Positions 21,411 to 33,734 are shown, counted from the first letter of the stretch. The stretch is DNA of 64,000 nt from Rhodamnia argentea (GCF_020921035.1 NC_063157.1:11630001-11694000); one strand, 5' to 3'. Made by a program: numbers and translations. Notes: generated by a model from the letters alone, not told the origin.

Positions 21411-22686
21411 CATAATTATGGGGAGAAGAAGTATACTATATGTGTCATAAGTTGTGTATAGTACTCACTTTAGTACCAAAACTTTCAAAATGATCATTTA
21501 AATGCCAATTTTTCTAAGAAAATGATTACTTAAGTGCTAACTCGGATTTTCTTGCCGCAAATTCTCGAGAAAATCTGGCAAATTGTTACCTGATAACATC
21601 AACACTTGCAGAGAAGCCATGCTTCCAAGAAAACCTAGCAACCGGCCGACCAAATTGCACTCATTACAGGTGAGATTCATTAGCTGCACCGAGTTCTGCA
21701 ACTCCTTCGGGAACATCCATCCTGTGCTGGCGTTCGTATCGTTGCCGTCCAATGCCAAAACCTGTTCCAAATCAAAGAAACCGAGCAACCATCAACTAAA
21801 ATCAAGTGACATGTTCTGCAAAATCCTACTTATATCACGTCGGTGAAGTGATGCGAAAACGCTCAAGCAACCTACAAGTTGTTTTTGACTCAATACGTAA
21901 GAATCCAAAGAAAAGGCAAATCCCTTATGATACATCAGATCCGGCTCGCTTATTGAGGCCGACACAGAAATCCGAAGGAATGGAATCGAACTTGTTGAAA
22001 TCCAAATACACATACTGCAGATTCGAAAGCCCGCTTAGCGACGAAATCGCTCTGCTGAAGTTGTTGTTCTGGAGGCCCAAGTGAGTGAGCGAGGTGAGCT
22101 AGTTGAGGTTCAGATTGAGAGGGCCATTAAAGTCCACTCGACCTTGGCCAAATCGGCAAGGGCGAGGCCTCGTTGTGGCTAGCCTTGCCTAGATCTGTGA
22201 GGTCGAGCCTCACCGAGGCTAGGTGAGACTCCGCTTGCTACCGGCGGGGGTTGTCGGCCACGGGCCGGAGCTCGATGAGACCTGTCAGCCAGCCCACACC
22301 CTTGCTAGCCTTTGTCGGCAATGATGGGGCGGTGGCAGTGAGGGCTACACAACCCTCGCTGCCTAAACGAAACCCACCGTTTTTTTTTTTTTTTTCAAGT
22401 TATTTTTATTCTATTTAATTTAATTTTTTCAAATCTTTTATCTTAGAAATCTACGTGGAAGTCTACGTGGCTAGAATTTTGTCAAAATTATGCCACATCA
22501 GATAAGAAATCTAAACATAAAAGTCACGTATTTTATTTGGATGGAATTTCTCTAATTTGGCACTTAAGTGATCATTTTTTTCGAGTTTGGCACTTAAATG
22601 ATCGTTTTGAAAACTTTGGCAATAAATTGAGCGCTACACAACTTATGGCACTTATAGTGTACTTCTCAGTTCTCCCCATAATTATA
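21411..22686. mobile_element. Pack-MULE-like TIR element carrying a host gene fragment
   Basis: Left end GGGAGAAGAAGTATACTATA (21421); the right end at 22676 is its inverted counterpart (reverse complement GGGAGAACTGAGAAGTACAC). The TIRs stay similar for about 80 bp. The flanks are cataattatg (21411-21420) and cataattata (22677-22686), a 9/10 direct repeat. The word is palindromic, so the duplication could be counted as 8-10 bp, fitting a Mutator-like element. Inside are a TMK-like receptor kinase fragment (21555-22132) and a GC-rich core (22130-22370), then a poly-T run. No transposase. Confidence 0.8.
21555..22132 (-). pseudogene. TMK-like LRR receptor kinase fragment (ectodomain only)
   Basis: The minus strand reads [33 protein letters not shown], then after about 170 bp of unrelated or intron-like sequence VLALDGNDTNASTGWMFPKE, NLTCNECNLVGRLLGFLGSM and LQVLMLSGNNL. 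This is the repeat pattern of the extracellular LRRs of TMK-type kinases. A stop (TAG, 22101-22099) precedes the first part, and the piece after the interruption starts behind an acceptor-like aacag. Kinase and membrane parts are absent. It lies wholly inside the TIR element at 21421-22676. Confidence 0.8.
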
Positions 22687-22859
22687 TACTATTTGAGTAA
22701 CCTTATGGTTGCCATAATAAAGATCTATCCCACGATGTTGAAAAACTCTCATGTCTTGTAGTAACCATCACAACCACAACAATTCAAAGTCATTGGCTAA
22801 GTCCGACCAACAAAACAAAAAAATATCATTTGGCTAAGGGCATGAGTCTCCACATCTGT

Positions 22860-24762
22860 ACTAATCAAGCACCGCGGTTTGCTTCTTCCTCCGTTGAGAG
22901 ATAAGTGAGTTGACTAAAAAGAAATAATATAGCCTGTAGTGGGGCGACAATTAAGATCACGAGCACACTCATCAAAATAAGCTTGGAGCTCCCCGGTAGA
23001 TTGAGAAAAAAAAAAGTGAGGATCATGAAACAAGGTACCCTTAATGTAGCGAAGAATATGGAGGCTTGCCACAAAGCGAGTCGTGCGTGGCGTGGACATG
23101 AACTGGCTAAAAGTGTGAACAGCATAGGCAATATCCGAACACGAATGACAGTATTATATATGAGGCTCCCGACTAGTTGTCAATGCAGTCCAAGTTTCTC
23201 AATATGAGCCTCATTCATATCATTAAATTGGGCACCTGTCTCAGTTGAAGTGGTAGCAATCTTGCTATTAATAACTCTTACTCGTGAAAGAACATCAGTG
23301 TCGTACCTGGCTTGACAAAAATAATAACCATATAAATAAGAAGAACTTTCAAGCCTAGAAAATAGTTAAATTTCTCGAGATCCTTCATTTAAAATGATAG
23401 GTCAAGATGCTACTTCCGATCATCATCAGTAATGATCTTTGCAACGAAATAAATCCACGAGATGTTCTCTAACAAAGGGAGCATTGACATGGGGACTGGA
23501 TGTGAATTGAAGGCACGCGACGCTAGAAACTAAACTTGGCATACCACACAAGGGGAGCCTGCCTAAGCTCATATAATGCTCGATGTAAATGGCACACTTT
23601 GTTAGACCTTTGCTTGTGGCATGTCTTATCTCTGTTTGGAGTATTTGTGCTATTGTAGTTCTTAAACGTGGGACTCTATTTTAGATGGACGCCAGAATTG
23701 AGTTCCTCAGGTAAGACATGCCACAAACGATTTAGTCCTAAATTTTTTGTAATTATATCAATTCAGTCCACCTAGCCAATTTTGACCAGCCAGCGCTTAC
23801 GTGGATGCCGGCCGTTCGGCAACATAGTATTTTTTTATTTTTATTTTATTATTTTTTTGAATTTTCATATTTCTTTTTTCATATTTTCTTTTTCTTTTTC
23901 TTTCTTCTGTTTTTTTCTTCCCTCTTCTTCCTCTAGCCGTCCTTTGGTAGCAGCTGGCCAGAGGCAATGGTTGGCCATTGGAGAGATCAGCCTAGCTAGG
24001 GGCCTTCGAGGGTGACCTCGCCGATGCGGGGCTAGGCTTACCTCGCCATGGCTACAAGGCATGGTTTTGCCATGGCTAGAAGAGGTCACTCCGGTGGCAG
24101 GTCACCACCGGTGATCAACTGGAGGAAGAAGAGGGGAGAAAAAAAAAAGAAGAAAGAAAAAGGAAAAAGAAAATAAAAAAATTCAAATAGATATTAAAAT
24201 GTTATGTTGCCGGATAGTCGACACCGGCCGGCGTCTACGTTAGCACTGGCCAATCAAAATTGGTCGGATAGAATGAATTGACATAATTGCAAAAATTTTA
24301 GGACTAAATTAGCAACAAAAAAAAACAATTAGAATTGAAATAGAACAATTATAATAAATCTAGGACTTTTTTTTTATATAATTCTCTTGATCGTGCTTTG
24401 TAGGGGTCCACGACACCAACTCTTGATAAGGTATACCCATTTGCAACCAACATCATATGTACAAGGGGTAAATCACCAAATCTCATGCATAATTTCTCTC
24501 AAAAGCCTCTAACACGTCTGCCACAATTTACAAAGAGGCTTGGTACAGATGTCTTTATATGTGCGAGGATCATGGAGATGCGAAAGAAGAGATGGAAATT
24601 GACTTGCACAGGTGGAACAACGAACAATGGAAGGAGGGGCAAGCTGTGAGAAATCCTCAGATGGTCTTGATAGCTTAGTAGCATTTTGAGTGGAATCACC
24701 AGATCTATCAACATCATGGTTAGTACAAGACAACTCTGAAGATAGACACATAGCAATGATGG
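22860..24762 (-). pseudogene. Ty1/copia RT-RNase H remnant, split by a MITE
   Basis: Going leftward on the minus strand: a pol linker-like region (24760-24500); the start of RT near 24440-24400 (WVYLIKSW-like, compare CKWVYKIK); then a MITE (23731-24308); RT again at about 23590 (ALYELRQAPLVWYAKF), 23390 (DLEKFNYFLGLKVL-like) and 23300 (SQVRYDTDVLSRVRVINSKI); then QLVGSLIYNTVIR and RNase H (HILRYIKGTLFHDPHFF, 23080-22914). Numerous stops. It may extend past 25325, where a second MITE interrupts it. Confidence 0.8.
23731..24308. mobile_element. MULE-type MITE with GC-rich core
   Basis: Inverted arms: TTTAGTCCTAAATTTTTTGT at 23731 and the reverse complement of the sequence ending ttttaggactaaa at 24308. 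The arms stay similar through caattcagtcc and the ccaattttga block to gccggccg. Between them are a pyrimidine tract, a GC-rich core (23937-24115) and a purine tract. No ORF. It is inserted in copia RT sequence. Confidence 0.75.
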
Positions 24763-25325
24763 TAGGATGAGCGGCACCAGATTCCGTGCGGATTTCACCC
24801 GGACTTGAAACCCACCCGTCAAAACAGGTTCTTCACTTTTTGAAATCCGAAACCTATCCCGCATACCCTAAAGCCTAGAACCTACTTATCACGGGTTCCA
24901 GGGTCGGTTCCAGATTCCACATGTACTCTTAATTGGATAGTTGCAGTGAATCATCACATTTAATTACCACCATATGCTGCTATAATCCACAACCAAAAAT
25001 CATATTTAAATACATGAAAAATATAAAATATTAACAAAGTAAAAGTCTCGATGATAAAGTGGCTCCAGATTACACATTTATCATAGGATACCATGGAATA
25101 CCGTAGCATGGCATGAAGACATATACCAAGAAAATATAAAAACTTGCTTCAGGTTCCAGATTCCAAATTCCACCTATTTGGAACCTAAAGCCTACCGTTT
25201 GAACAGATTCCTCAATTTTTGGAACTTAGAACATACCCTGCTGACCTTGAAATCTAAAACCGATCGATTCCCACCGGCCGGTTCTTCAAGTTCCAGGTTC
25301 TACTCTAGAACCATGCTCATCCCTA
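24763..25325. mobile_element. hAT-like MITE related to the 3123-3693 element
   Basis: Starts TAGGATGAGCGGCACCAG and ends as the inverse of TAGGGATGAGCATGGTTCTAG; it is rich in GGTTCC/GGAACC words like the element at 3123. The flanks aatgatgg and agtggtag match at only 5 of 8 positions, so the target duplication is worn or the boundaries are slightly off. Confidence 0.65.
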
Positions 25326-25689
25326 AGTGGTAGTGTCAAATGTATCATTTTCAAGAAGAAGATCCAAAGAAGGATTTGTGACTCGAAAATGGCTAAAAGG
25401 GAAAAAAAATTTGGTGCTTTGAGAATAAACATCACAAATCACGCAAAGACGTATGGAGACAGGATCCTAATAGCTATACCATCTCCATTTGTGCTCAACA
25501 CCATACCACCCCCCCCAAAAGATAGTTTAGTCCATTTAAAACGGTCCTGTAACACCTTGAATCTTGGAAATTGGAGGACGCCGGATCGCACTGCCCCGGT
25601 ACCGAAGACCCTCCCAAATCCTAGGTTCAAGCTGGCTACTATATGAAGTACGTAATTTAGAGTGCCTTTGCAATTATTGGAAAAGTAAC
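25326..25689. other. Intergenic DNA, possibly more of the copia remnant
   Basis: Degenerate; no frame can be placed with confidence. Confidence 0.3.
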
Positions 25690-26483
25690 TTAACATATGT
25701 GGAATGTGCCAGGCTAAGTAGCTTGATGGACGGATACTAATCCGGCAACGCCCATCCGGTATCACAACCTTTCAATTCATCGTGCATTTTCCTTAAAAGA
25801 GTTTGAAAAACTTCGGGCGACACGCAATCAGACAGAAAGATCATATCATTTCGTGGATTGAGTAACTCTATTATGTATGATTTTGTATAAATGGAAATGT
25901 GCTATGCATGACGTATAACCTAGAAAGAGACATTGAATGAAACGCGACTGTGTATCACTTTTTTGAAAAATGAACTCTTTGAATGATGCGTGCCATGCAA
26001 ATTTTAGACAATTTCAGTACAGCCAGCAGCCTAACCGTCTAATTCAAATCTCGAATTCAGAACACCCAATTATGACAGCCTAGAAATATGCATCACTTTT
26101 TAAAAGTATTTCGGCAACACGACGCATTTCAAAAGTAAAAATTTTGTTCAATCAAGCAGCGTGACAATGTACTTTCGATTCCACGATTCCAAACCAACAT
26201 TACAATGTTCTAACATGCAATCCTAGTCGAGATGATTCAAGTCAAGGTGGGGTTGGGACTTATCTCCAAAGCGCGAGACGTTATCAAGAAAGAATTTGAC
26301 GACTCGTTCATAGTTCGGGCATGGAACGTAACTTCGTCCTTTTCCAAGGACAACACATGTCTCGCGCCTCCCCCTCATTGATTACTCCTTCGCCGAACCA
26401 CACATGACCCACGCACTCCCTCTTGGACTTCTGGTGTGACTCGGAGGCTCCTTTGCGTGACCCTTCAATCCCCAATCCCTCTA

Positions 26484-26491
26484 CATATATC
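26484..26491 (+). promoter_or_regulatory. TATA-like box of nsLTP2 gene A
   Basis: Ctacatatatct sits about 70 bp upstream of the ATG at 26557. The same sequence at the same spacing precedes gene B (about 38944). Confidence 0.5.
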
Positions 26492-26556
26492 TTCCCCTCG
26501 CTTCTGATTCCCAATGCGCCATCTTCCTGCTCTTCATCTCAATCTCAACTCCCTCA

Positions 26557-26859
26557 ATGACCATGACAAGGAAGGGACCTTCTCCTTTTGTCGCCTCGTT
26601 TCTCGTGACGGCCCTCGTCGTGTCGAGCCAGTTAGTGCTGGTAGCGGAGGCAGAGTGCGATGTGACCCAGCTCGCCCCCTGCATGCCCTCGTTCATGCCC
26701 CCGTACCCGCCGCCAGCGGACGAGTGCTGCGGCAAGCTGAAAGAGCAGCAGTCGTGCTTCTGCGACTACATCAAGGACCCGCGCTACGGGGACTACGTGA
26801 AGTCTCCGAGGGCCAAGAAAGTTTTGCAATTATGTAATATTCCCTACCCTCAATGTTAA
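26557..26859 (+). CDS. Non-specific lipid transfer protein, type 2 (copy A)
   Basis: One exon, 100 residues. A signal peptide covers about residues 1-33, ending near VLVAEAE, so the protein should be secreted to the wall. All eight cysteines of the LTP fold are present with nsLTP2-like spacing: C-x7-C-x14-CC-x8-C-x-C-x23-C-x6-C. The CxC pair (CFC, with Phe between) marks type 2. Family members bind lipids in a hydrophobic cavity and are linked to cutin/suberin deposition and defence; which of these applies here is not visible. A second ATG (codon 3) could also initiate. Only the cavity-lining positions would need modelling; the disulfide set is complete. Confidence 0.92.
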   Translation: MTMTRKGPSPFVASFLVTALVVSSQLVLVAEAECDVTQLAPCMPSFMPPYPPPADECCGKLKEQQSCFCDYIKDPRYGDYVKSPRAKKVLQLCNIPYPQC

Positions 26860-27440
26860 CTGGATAGGCCCCAAAGAAAGAAGAAGTGCTCTTGCGTAGC
26901 ACAGGAGCACTGAAAAATGGGATTGCATTTGGGGTGAAGAATTGGAGATGAATAAGATATAAATGCTACAACTTGGTGCTTCAGCTTGTGTTATTATGTG
27001 CATGAGAACTTTGACGTCCATGCTTATTTTGAATTGGGCTATACAAGGCCGAGAAATTTTCAGATGCTCGTCGAGCCGCACTAACCGTCCGCCCAAATGA
27101 TTGTGGACCATTAAGGAAAAATAAGCTAGATTTGTGCTAAATAAGTGGCAAATACGAGACTAGGTTCGATCGGTGTGATATACATTCATAGGGAGAGTAA
27201 CTGAGTAAGTACCAAGCCCTCGACTCGACGACTACCTAGCCATACTAGACCGAGATTCTGTGCACATCGCGAGATTTTACGGCATGGTCGAGCGTCAAAT
27301 GATTGCTACCATGCAGTCATCTGGCGTAGATTGGTTCTTGGAACGCTCCATATCGAACTCAGACTGTTCCAAATCAATTTCCTTGCTCTACTCTGCACCT
27401 CAAGCCATTTTGAGTCGTGTGTTGATCAATTTGGCCCAAA

Positions 27441-28080
27441 CTAGGACACATTGTCCAAATTTTTATCCGAGCACTTCTGGACACCAAAACACTTCCAACC
27501 TTAGGCTACGTTCGTTTTGGGAAAAAAAATGAGCAATTCTGAAAAATATTTTTCGAAAATTCATTTTGCAGAAAAATGACAAAATTTTCCAATGTTTGGC
27601 TAAAACCTTGAAAATGCATAGAAAAATACTTTTAGCATTTTGGTATGGAAAATCTGCCTAGAGAAATTACCAAAAAATTCAAAATTTTAATTATTTTTCT
27701 TTTTCTTTTCTTTTTCTTCCTCTACAGGTCGTCGCCGTGGGCTCAACCTCGCCATATTTAGGCGAGGTTGAGCCTCGCTTGAGGCCAACGAAATCGAGGC
27801 TCGCCGGCCTTGGGCAAGCTCGCCCCTCGCCTTTAGCCGATCGTCGTCCATTGCCATGGTTTGCAATTGGCCGAGGAAGAAGAAGGAAAGTAAAGAAAGA
27901 AAATAAATAAGAAAATAAAAAATAATTGAAAAGAAAAGGAAGGTGAAAGAGGAGGGAAAATGTTTTTTTTTCGTTGATCGAAAATGTTTTCCTTCACTAG
28001 TTTATTTTCTATTAACCAAACGCCGTAAAATCCGAAAAACTTTTTCCTGAAATTTTTTCCATGAAACTTTTTAGAGTTGC
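27441..28080. mobile_element. hAT-like MITE with GC-rich core
   Basis: Begins about 27503 with TAGGCTACGTTCGTTTTGGG and ends about 28027 with the inverse of TTACGGCGTTTGGTTAAT. The inner arms are full of gaaaatttttc words. A pyrimidine tract ends in an acceptor-like ctctacag (27727), followed by a GC-rich core (27728-27865, gaggttgagcctcgc) and a purine tract. Target duplication not clear. Confidence 0.65.
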
Positions 28081-29040
28081 CATTGATCTATCTTTCTTAG
28101 GTCATTCAAGAACCTCGATCTTTGTCATTGTATGTTAGGAGCATTATTATCAAGATCGGTGTCACTTTAGGGCGGACCTTTCAAGATTGCGCAAAAGCAA
28201 GCGATCGAATAATAAAATAGATAGAACAAAAAAATAAATCGGGCACTAGATGTACGTGATTTGATCGTAGAGACCTACGTCCACGGGAAGAGCAGCAACG
28301 AATTTCACTATAGAACAAGTAATCCGACGGAAATTACAAACCACACTCGAGTCACTCAAACACTCCTAGTGTTTTCCAGTCCTAATTGCAATCAATAACG
28401 CACATAGGATTTAGCTCTCAATTCTGCACGAAATAATCTCTCAAGTTCACAAAGAAATTAATACAAATCTTAAACACAAGATTTTAATCGGCTATCAAAA
28501 CACTTGACGAAACTTCAAAAAACACGAGGAAGCCACCTCTGCTCGTCAACCGAAGGGATTTATCGGAACCGAATTAGACGATCACACAGAGAATCAAGAA
28601 AAATTGGAATAACGCACGAGATTACCCAAATTCACCCCAAGATTAGGGCTACGTCCTGCAAAGAGATTTCACTATATTTTTTCGGTTTACAGCCAATTCA
28701 ACTAATACAATGATAAAACCGAGCAAAATATATATATGCCCCAAAAAAGGGCTAAAAAACCTAAAACCTCTTAATTCCAATTATACGGGCCAGCTTAAAT
28801 AAAAGCTCAAACCCGTAGAGGTTTCGGGGGCGCTGCCCACGAACCCCCGCATCCCGCGCGCATAGGTCACATGTCGTTGGGTAATACTTCGGTTTCCCTA
28901 AGCTCACGTGAGCGTACCCGGTGTGAGAAACAAGGGTCCCCGAAGTATTCGCCAACTCCAACATCAACTACCCAAGTCGGATAAGACAATCCTTAAAGAA
29001 TATATATATTCATCAAAAGCCAGAAGAAGCTCAAACTCAG
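28081..29040. repeat. Probable solo LTR (copia-type)
   Basis: Contains the atttgatcgtagagacctacgtccacgggaagag phrase common in plant copia LTRs, and runs as one unit from about 28140 to 29030 without coding sequence. Boundaries and any target duplication were not established. Confidence 0.4.
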
Positions 29041-29229
29041 ATTCAGTCAATGAAGACCACGCCAAGTAGAATTAGGAAACAAATCACATGACTTGTTCTC
29101 TTTTTTCTTCTTGTTTTTTTTTTTTTATTTGCTTGTTTTATGGACCAACTCCCATGCGGGAATCTATCTCCGTAATCTTCAAATTCTAGACTTTTGTTGG
29201 ACTCATCAAATCGGCAACTTAGGACGCGC

Positions 29230-30547
29230 ATGACAACCATCCTGTTTCTGAAATCAATTTCTAACCAGAAATATATTTTTCTTTTTCTATTTCTGAATGA
29301 GTTTCTGAGCAGAAAAATGTATTTGATAACGACAAAAAATTTCTGTTCCTGAAATAGAAATTCGTTTGCTAACAACGTAAAATTTCTACTTTTGGAACAA
29401 AAATTTGTTTGTTTTCTATTTCCAAAATTTTACTTCCAAGGACCTTTCTTTGAAAAATTCACAATCTCCCAATTTGCATAAACAACATTACGCCTCCGTA
29501 TACTTGCAAGTGGAAGTACAATAGTAGGCGGCTGGAATCGCAAGTAACGTGTTTTACATTGACTTAAAACATACCAGACCCTGTAGGTGTTTTTATCAAA
29601 CTATACTCACAGTACACAATGCCATTATTTTCCTGCATAAAATCTGGATTTATACTATATGAAGGTCTACCCATGGCAAAAGAGGAATTCGCTCACCTCA
29701 TCTTAGAACCGAAAATCAACAACCAGATGCATGTCAATGTATTTTTTTTTTTTTTTTTTGGGTCACATGTCAATGTAGTTAAAGATGGTATGAATCGGGG
29801 ATGTAAAAAAAAATTGCATATGTAATCGTGTGCACCTATAAGATGCAAAATGCTAAGGCATACTTCCATGGCTTTCATCCCGACTCTCTGCAAACCAATC
29901 CAAAATAGACCATCTCGTACCAGTCAAAGAAGGGAGAACACGAGAGGAAAACGAGCTATGAAATGACAAAGCAAAATGCGCCAGATAACCTCAGACACAT
30001 GACACTAGTACAATGCAGGACCTCATGGAGTCCATCGACATTCAGGAGAAACAACATGGAAATCCCAAAAAAACAACATGACATACACTGGGTTTGTTTT
30101 TCTCAGCTCCTCAAAATACAAGTGGAAATACCATAATATCTAGTTCCAACTACAGAATGGTCTGAGACCATAATATCAGCTCCAACTCCAAAAAATAGCA
30201 CATTTCAAAATTCCTATCTTAATATCAGCTAGTTCCAACTACAGAATGGACGCAATTTCAAATTCCTCGTCCGAGACCATAATCTCAACTCCAACTCCAG
30301 TTTTGCTTGCAAAAGACGTGCTCCCACAATTTCGAAGTTCTCCGCAAACTCCCTATCTTCTGTGGAGAAAGAAAATCAGCTCCAACTCCAAAAAAGTAGC
30401 TCCTACGGAAGTTTCACAAGCTGTCTTAATAAAAGCATCTTCCAACAAAATAGAAGGATTAAGGGATGAATTGCAATCGATCTAGTAAAGAAATATATGA
30501 ATACCTGGGAGCTGGATGAAAATGCGTTACAAAAGTTAAGAACAATT
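29230..30547. other. Left subterminal noncoding part of the Harbinger element
   Basis: AT-rich inverted-repeat-like words at 29240-29420, then noncoding sequence with poly-T (29742-29760) and repeats of ctccaactccaaaaa (30180-30400). This is the 3' flank of the transposase gene. Confidence 0.5.
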
Positions 30548-31947
30548 TCAAGAAATCTCAGCCATATTATAATCTCTTGCCATTTGATTGGCAATATCGA
30601 TCTCAAGCATGTCCATCTTGGTTCCCTCCGCAGTCGATGCATCAGATATAACCTCATCTTCTATAGGTCCAAACAAGCACCCTGGATTTCCATATAATGA
30701 AAAGTTCTTATCCCTCTTGTCTTGATCACGAATGTAATTATGAATAGCACAGCATGCAATTACAACACATGCTTGCTTTTGAACCGCAAATGAAGGCATG
30801 TGTCTCAAAATGAAGAAGCGGTTTTTTAATGCTGCAAATGATCTCTTAATGACATTCCTTAATGAAGAATGCCTATAGTTGAACAATTTTCTTGTTTTTG
30901 TTGGCCGTCTTGATGTACCCCTATAATCATTTAGGTGATACCGTTCACCTTTAAAAGGAGTTAAAAATCCCGGAGCTGTTGCATAACTGGAATCTACCAC
31001 GTAGTATTTGCCTATAATAAGATATTCATAAATTGGTCATGATATACAACGGCAATACAATCACATAAATCAAATTACTCCATATAGAACAAGCAAATAC
31101 CTAGTGGTGGTCGAGGAAATTCTAAGTGATGAGTCTTGAGTGCCGCCGAGAGCACCCGACAATCGTTGGCTGATCCTTACCAATCAGTATACACAAAAGT
31201 AAATTTCATATCAAACAAACAAGCACACATCACATTCTAAGTGGTAATTCCTTTTTCGCCTCTAAATGGGATCTGCTTAGCCACATGTACAAAAGCATGC
31301 ACATGGGTGCCATCAATAGTGCCTATGCAATCCTATCATTTTATCAAAGTCTAGCATTATACAAGATTATCAACAAATTAAAATTGATGGTGTAAAGAAA
31401 TGTATGAAAATCGTACCTTGAATTAAGGCGCATGTTAAGGATTCATCAAAATCTCCTCCGGGACGACATCAAAGGAAGGTGGTACGATAATCTCTTTTGT
31501 CAGGTTGAGAACCGCATTTGACACTTTAGTGAAGTATTTGCTGGCAATTTGTCCCGAACGTTGAAATCTGTAGCATAAATCTCTATTGGACTTCTTGTGA
31601 CAAATCATAGATAAGAAGATTTCAACTTGTTCATCTACTTTAATATATCGGCTATCTTCCAACCAACCTCTTTTTATCACCAAACCACAAAGGTTGAGAA
31701 AGATATGTCTCTCCATTCTAAAAGCTTCATATACTCTATCCGAATGTCCACAAAGAACCTTCCTTACCCATTTGGGTCCCGACAATACGTTGTCCCTTAT
31801 TGGTTCTCTTGTGTGCATGGATATAGTTGCCACAACAATGCACAACCATGTTATCACTATATCTATATCAACATCATCAAACTCCTCTTGAACCGATTGA
31901 ACGGATGTTACCCGATCATTATTCACGCTACTTCCTTCTCCCTCCAT
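30548..31947 (-). pseudogene. PIF/Harbinger transposase (DDE_Tnp_4), inactivated
   Basis: Three exons with GT/AG borders: 31947-31417, 31332-31101 and 31011-30548. The first is the N-terminal DUF8040-like region (FLNLCGLVIKRGWL, HKKSNRDLCYRFQRSGQ...). The second holds the first two catalytic Asp blocks (CIGTIDGTHVHA and GSANDCRVLSAAL). The third has PGFLTPFKGERYHL, FNYRHSSLRNVIKRSF and FFILRHMPSF. Damage: stops at the end of exon 1 (after MNP), TAG at 31239-31237 (normally a Gln codon) and TAA at 31179-31177. The presumed third acidic residue (usually VIERSFG) is Lys (codon 30847-30845). Not catalytically competent. Confidence 0.88.
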
Positions 31948-32199
31948 ATTACCTATGCCATCACACGAATGAAGAACATAAATACAACACATAAGTAAGG
32001 AATTCGATAACATTCAACAATAGCCACAACGTCATGGTAATTGCATCATAAAGAAAAACCACAACATCTCAAATACATAAGTCATAGAGTGAAATTAAGC
32101 CAAACACAAATCCACAACATCTCGAGTACTTAAGTCGTAGTGTGAAATTAAGCCAAATACAAGTCCATAGCATATTTTGCAACATCTACTTAAAGGGAT

Positions 32200-33190
32200 T
32201 CAATAAGCCCATGTCTCCTTTCAGGTAGAGCTATCATGAAAGTCTCTCTCCAATTGGCACTAAGGCATGCTTGGTTCACGGCTTTATTGTAAAGATTTTG
32301 GTCCAAGTCGGACATGCCATTTAAGACGTCAACCACTACTCCAATGGAGTAGGGTTCTACAGGTGGTGGGGCCTATGAGGTGCTGGAGCCACTTGTTGAT
32401 TGACCCATCCTTGCTTTGATCATTTCTTGAAGGGCTTTGCAAGTGCTAGAAACATCAAATGTATTACTCTTTCTCCTCCTATTAGAATTTGGAGTCCTAT
32501 CTAACTTGTGATTCCCACGAAGTGGGATGGAAGATATACCAGGTGTAAAGGCTTCCTCATGAATATGTTACTCATTAAGTTCTTCCGAATTACCTCCTGC
32601 ATCACTACTACCATTGCCACTACCACCACCACCATTATCATCTCCCTCCGACAGCACCAGGCCTTCTGTATTTCCGGATGCATAATCCCCAATAGCATAG
32701 GTATCACCAAATAGAATACATAGCTCCGGATACCGAGAAAACCCATCGTACCTGAATCTAGCCCAATCTTTATTTTCCTGCAATTTTCACAATAATGACA
32801 TATGTCAACAACATAATCAAAGCTAGCATCCACAATATGAACAAAATGACGCAAGCAAAGAGATACATTGATGTGAGACTCCCATATAGTTGGATCATCC
32901 GCGACGACCGTGTTGTTTACATAATCCCATCCAAATCTAGATTGTGAGAGAAGCTTCTTAAAACTACTACATAGTGTCCTCAATTTGTTTGCCCTATTCT
33001 TCAACTAAACTAAAGTCAAGTTGAGTCTTGTCCGTTTATTAAATTCAAAATGTATGTTATTCCACCCCGCTTTGTTGTAGGTAGTGGTGGTGCAATTTCC
33101 ATTTTTCATCTCTTCTACCAATAGACTTACAAAAATATTGGTCAAAGGCTCTGTCCACTTTACCATAACAGTCTCTTTTTGGGATTCCAT
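32200..33190 (-). pseudogene. Myb/SANT-like protein of the Harbinger element (Myb_DNA-bind_3), inactivated
   Basis: Starts MESQKETVMVKWTEPLTNIF and continues with WNNIHFEFNKRTRLN. After a TAG at 33008-33006 (normally Gln) come KNRANKLRTLCSSFKKLLSQ, GFGWD-like RFGWDYVNNTV and DPTIWESHI. A probable intron follows, then DWARFRYDGFSRYPELCILF and YAIGDYASGNTE, then (out of frame) a C-terminal part near 32420-32210 recognisable as the GMSDLDQNLY-type tail. These are the hallmarks of the accessory DNA-binding protein that works with Harbinger transposases. Broken by the stop and by frameshifts in the last third. Confidence 0.82.
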
Positions 33191-33734
33191 CTAACGTTAA
33201 GCGATTGAGCATCAAAAGTAGACAACATCAAAATTGGTTGAGCATTGCTTCGTCAAAAGTTAGGGGAAAGGCCACAAAAGCATTAAATCAATAGATTTGT
33301 ACTTGAAAGAAAACTAATAGGATCATGAGTCCTTAAGCAACAAAAAGAAACTAATAGGATATCCACTTATTTTAGCCTTATCGGTTGAAAGATTCCCTTA
33401 AGAATTGAAGAAGAAAACCATTTGGGACTATTTGGCAACATAATGGTCAGCCATAAATCACGAACGGTGGGCAAAAATTCTTGCTATTGAGCAAATCCAC
33501 AAATAGCTAAGCATAGGAAAAAAAATAAAAGCATCTCCCGATGAGGATGCGCAAATAACAAAACCGGGTGGTGCGAAGAATCTGTAAATTACAATGACAA
33601 ACTCCGGCAAATTTTGCGATCAATAGAATCTAGCACCGTCAACACCGAACTATGCAAATGAACAATCATACAAGATTTCCTTTCCAATCCACCCACATCC
33701 CCAACAGACAAAAAGAGCCCAAACCACACTAATT

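Larger units (their letters stand above)
25690..27440. repeat. Dispersed direct duplication, copy A (contains nsLTP2 gene A)
   Basis: Matches 38155-39580 almost continuously from gtgccaggctaagtagcttg (25706) through the LTP gene to the gatgctcgtcgagccgcac block (27063). A weaker match continues from 27340-27430 (gaacgctcc...tgctctactctgcacctca) to 40745-40840 on the far side of transposon insertions in copy B. Copies are about 12.5 kb apart. Confidence 0.85.

Noticed and set aside
24499..24864. 121-codon minus-strand frame
   Set aside because: It spans copia linker sequence and the arm of a MITE; not an independent gene.
25439..25765. 108-codon minus-strand frame
   Set aside because: It runs into the duplicated LTP upstream block, where copy B does not keep the frame; no domain.
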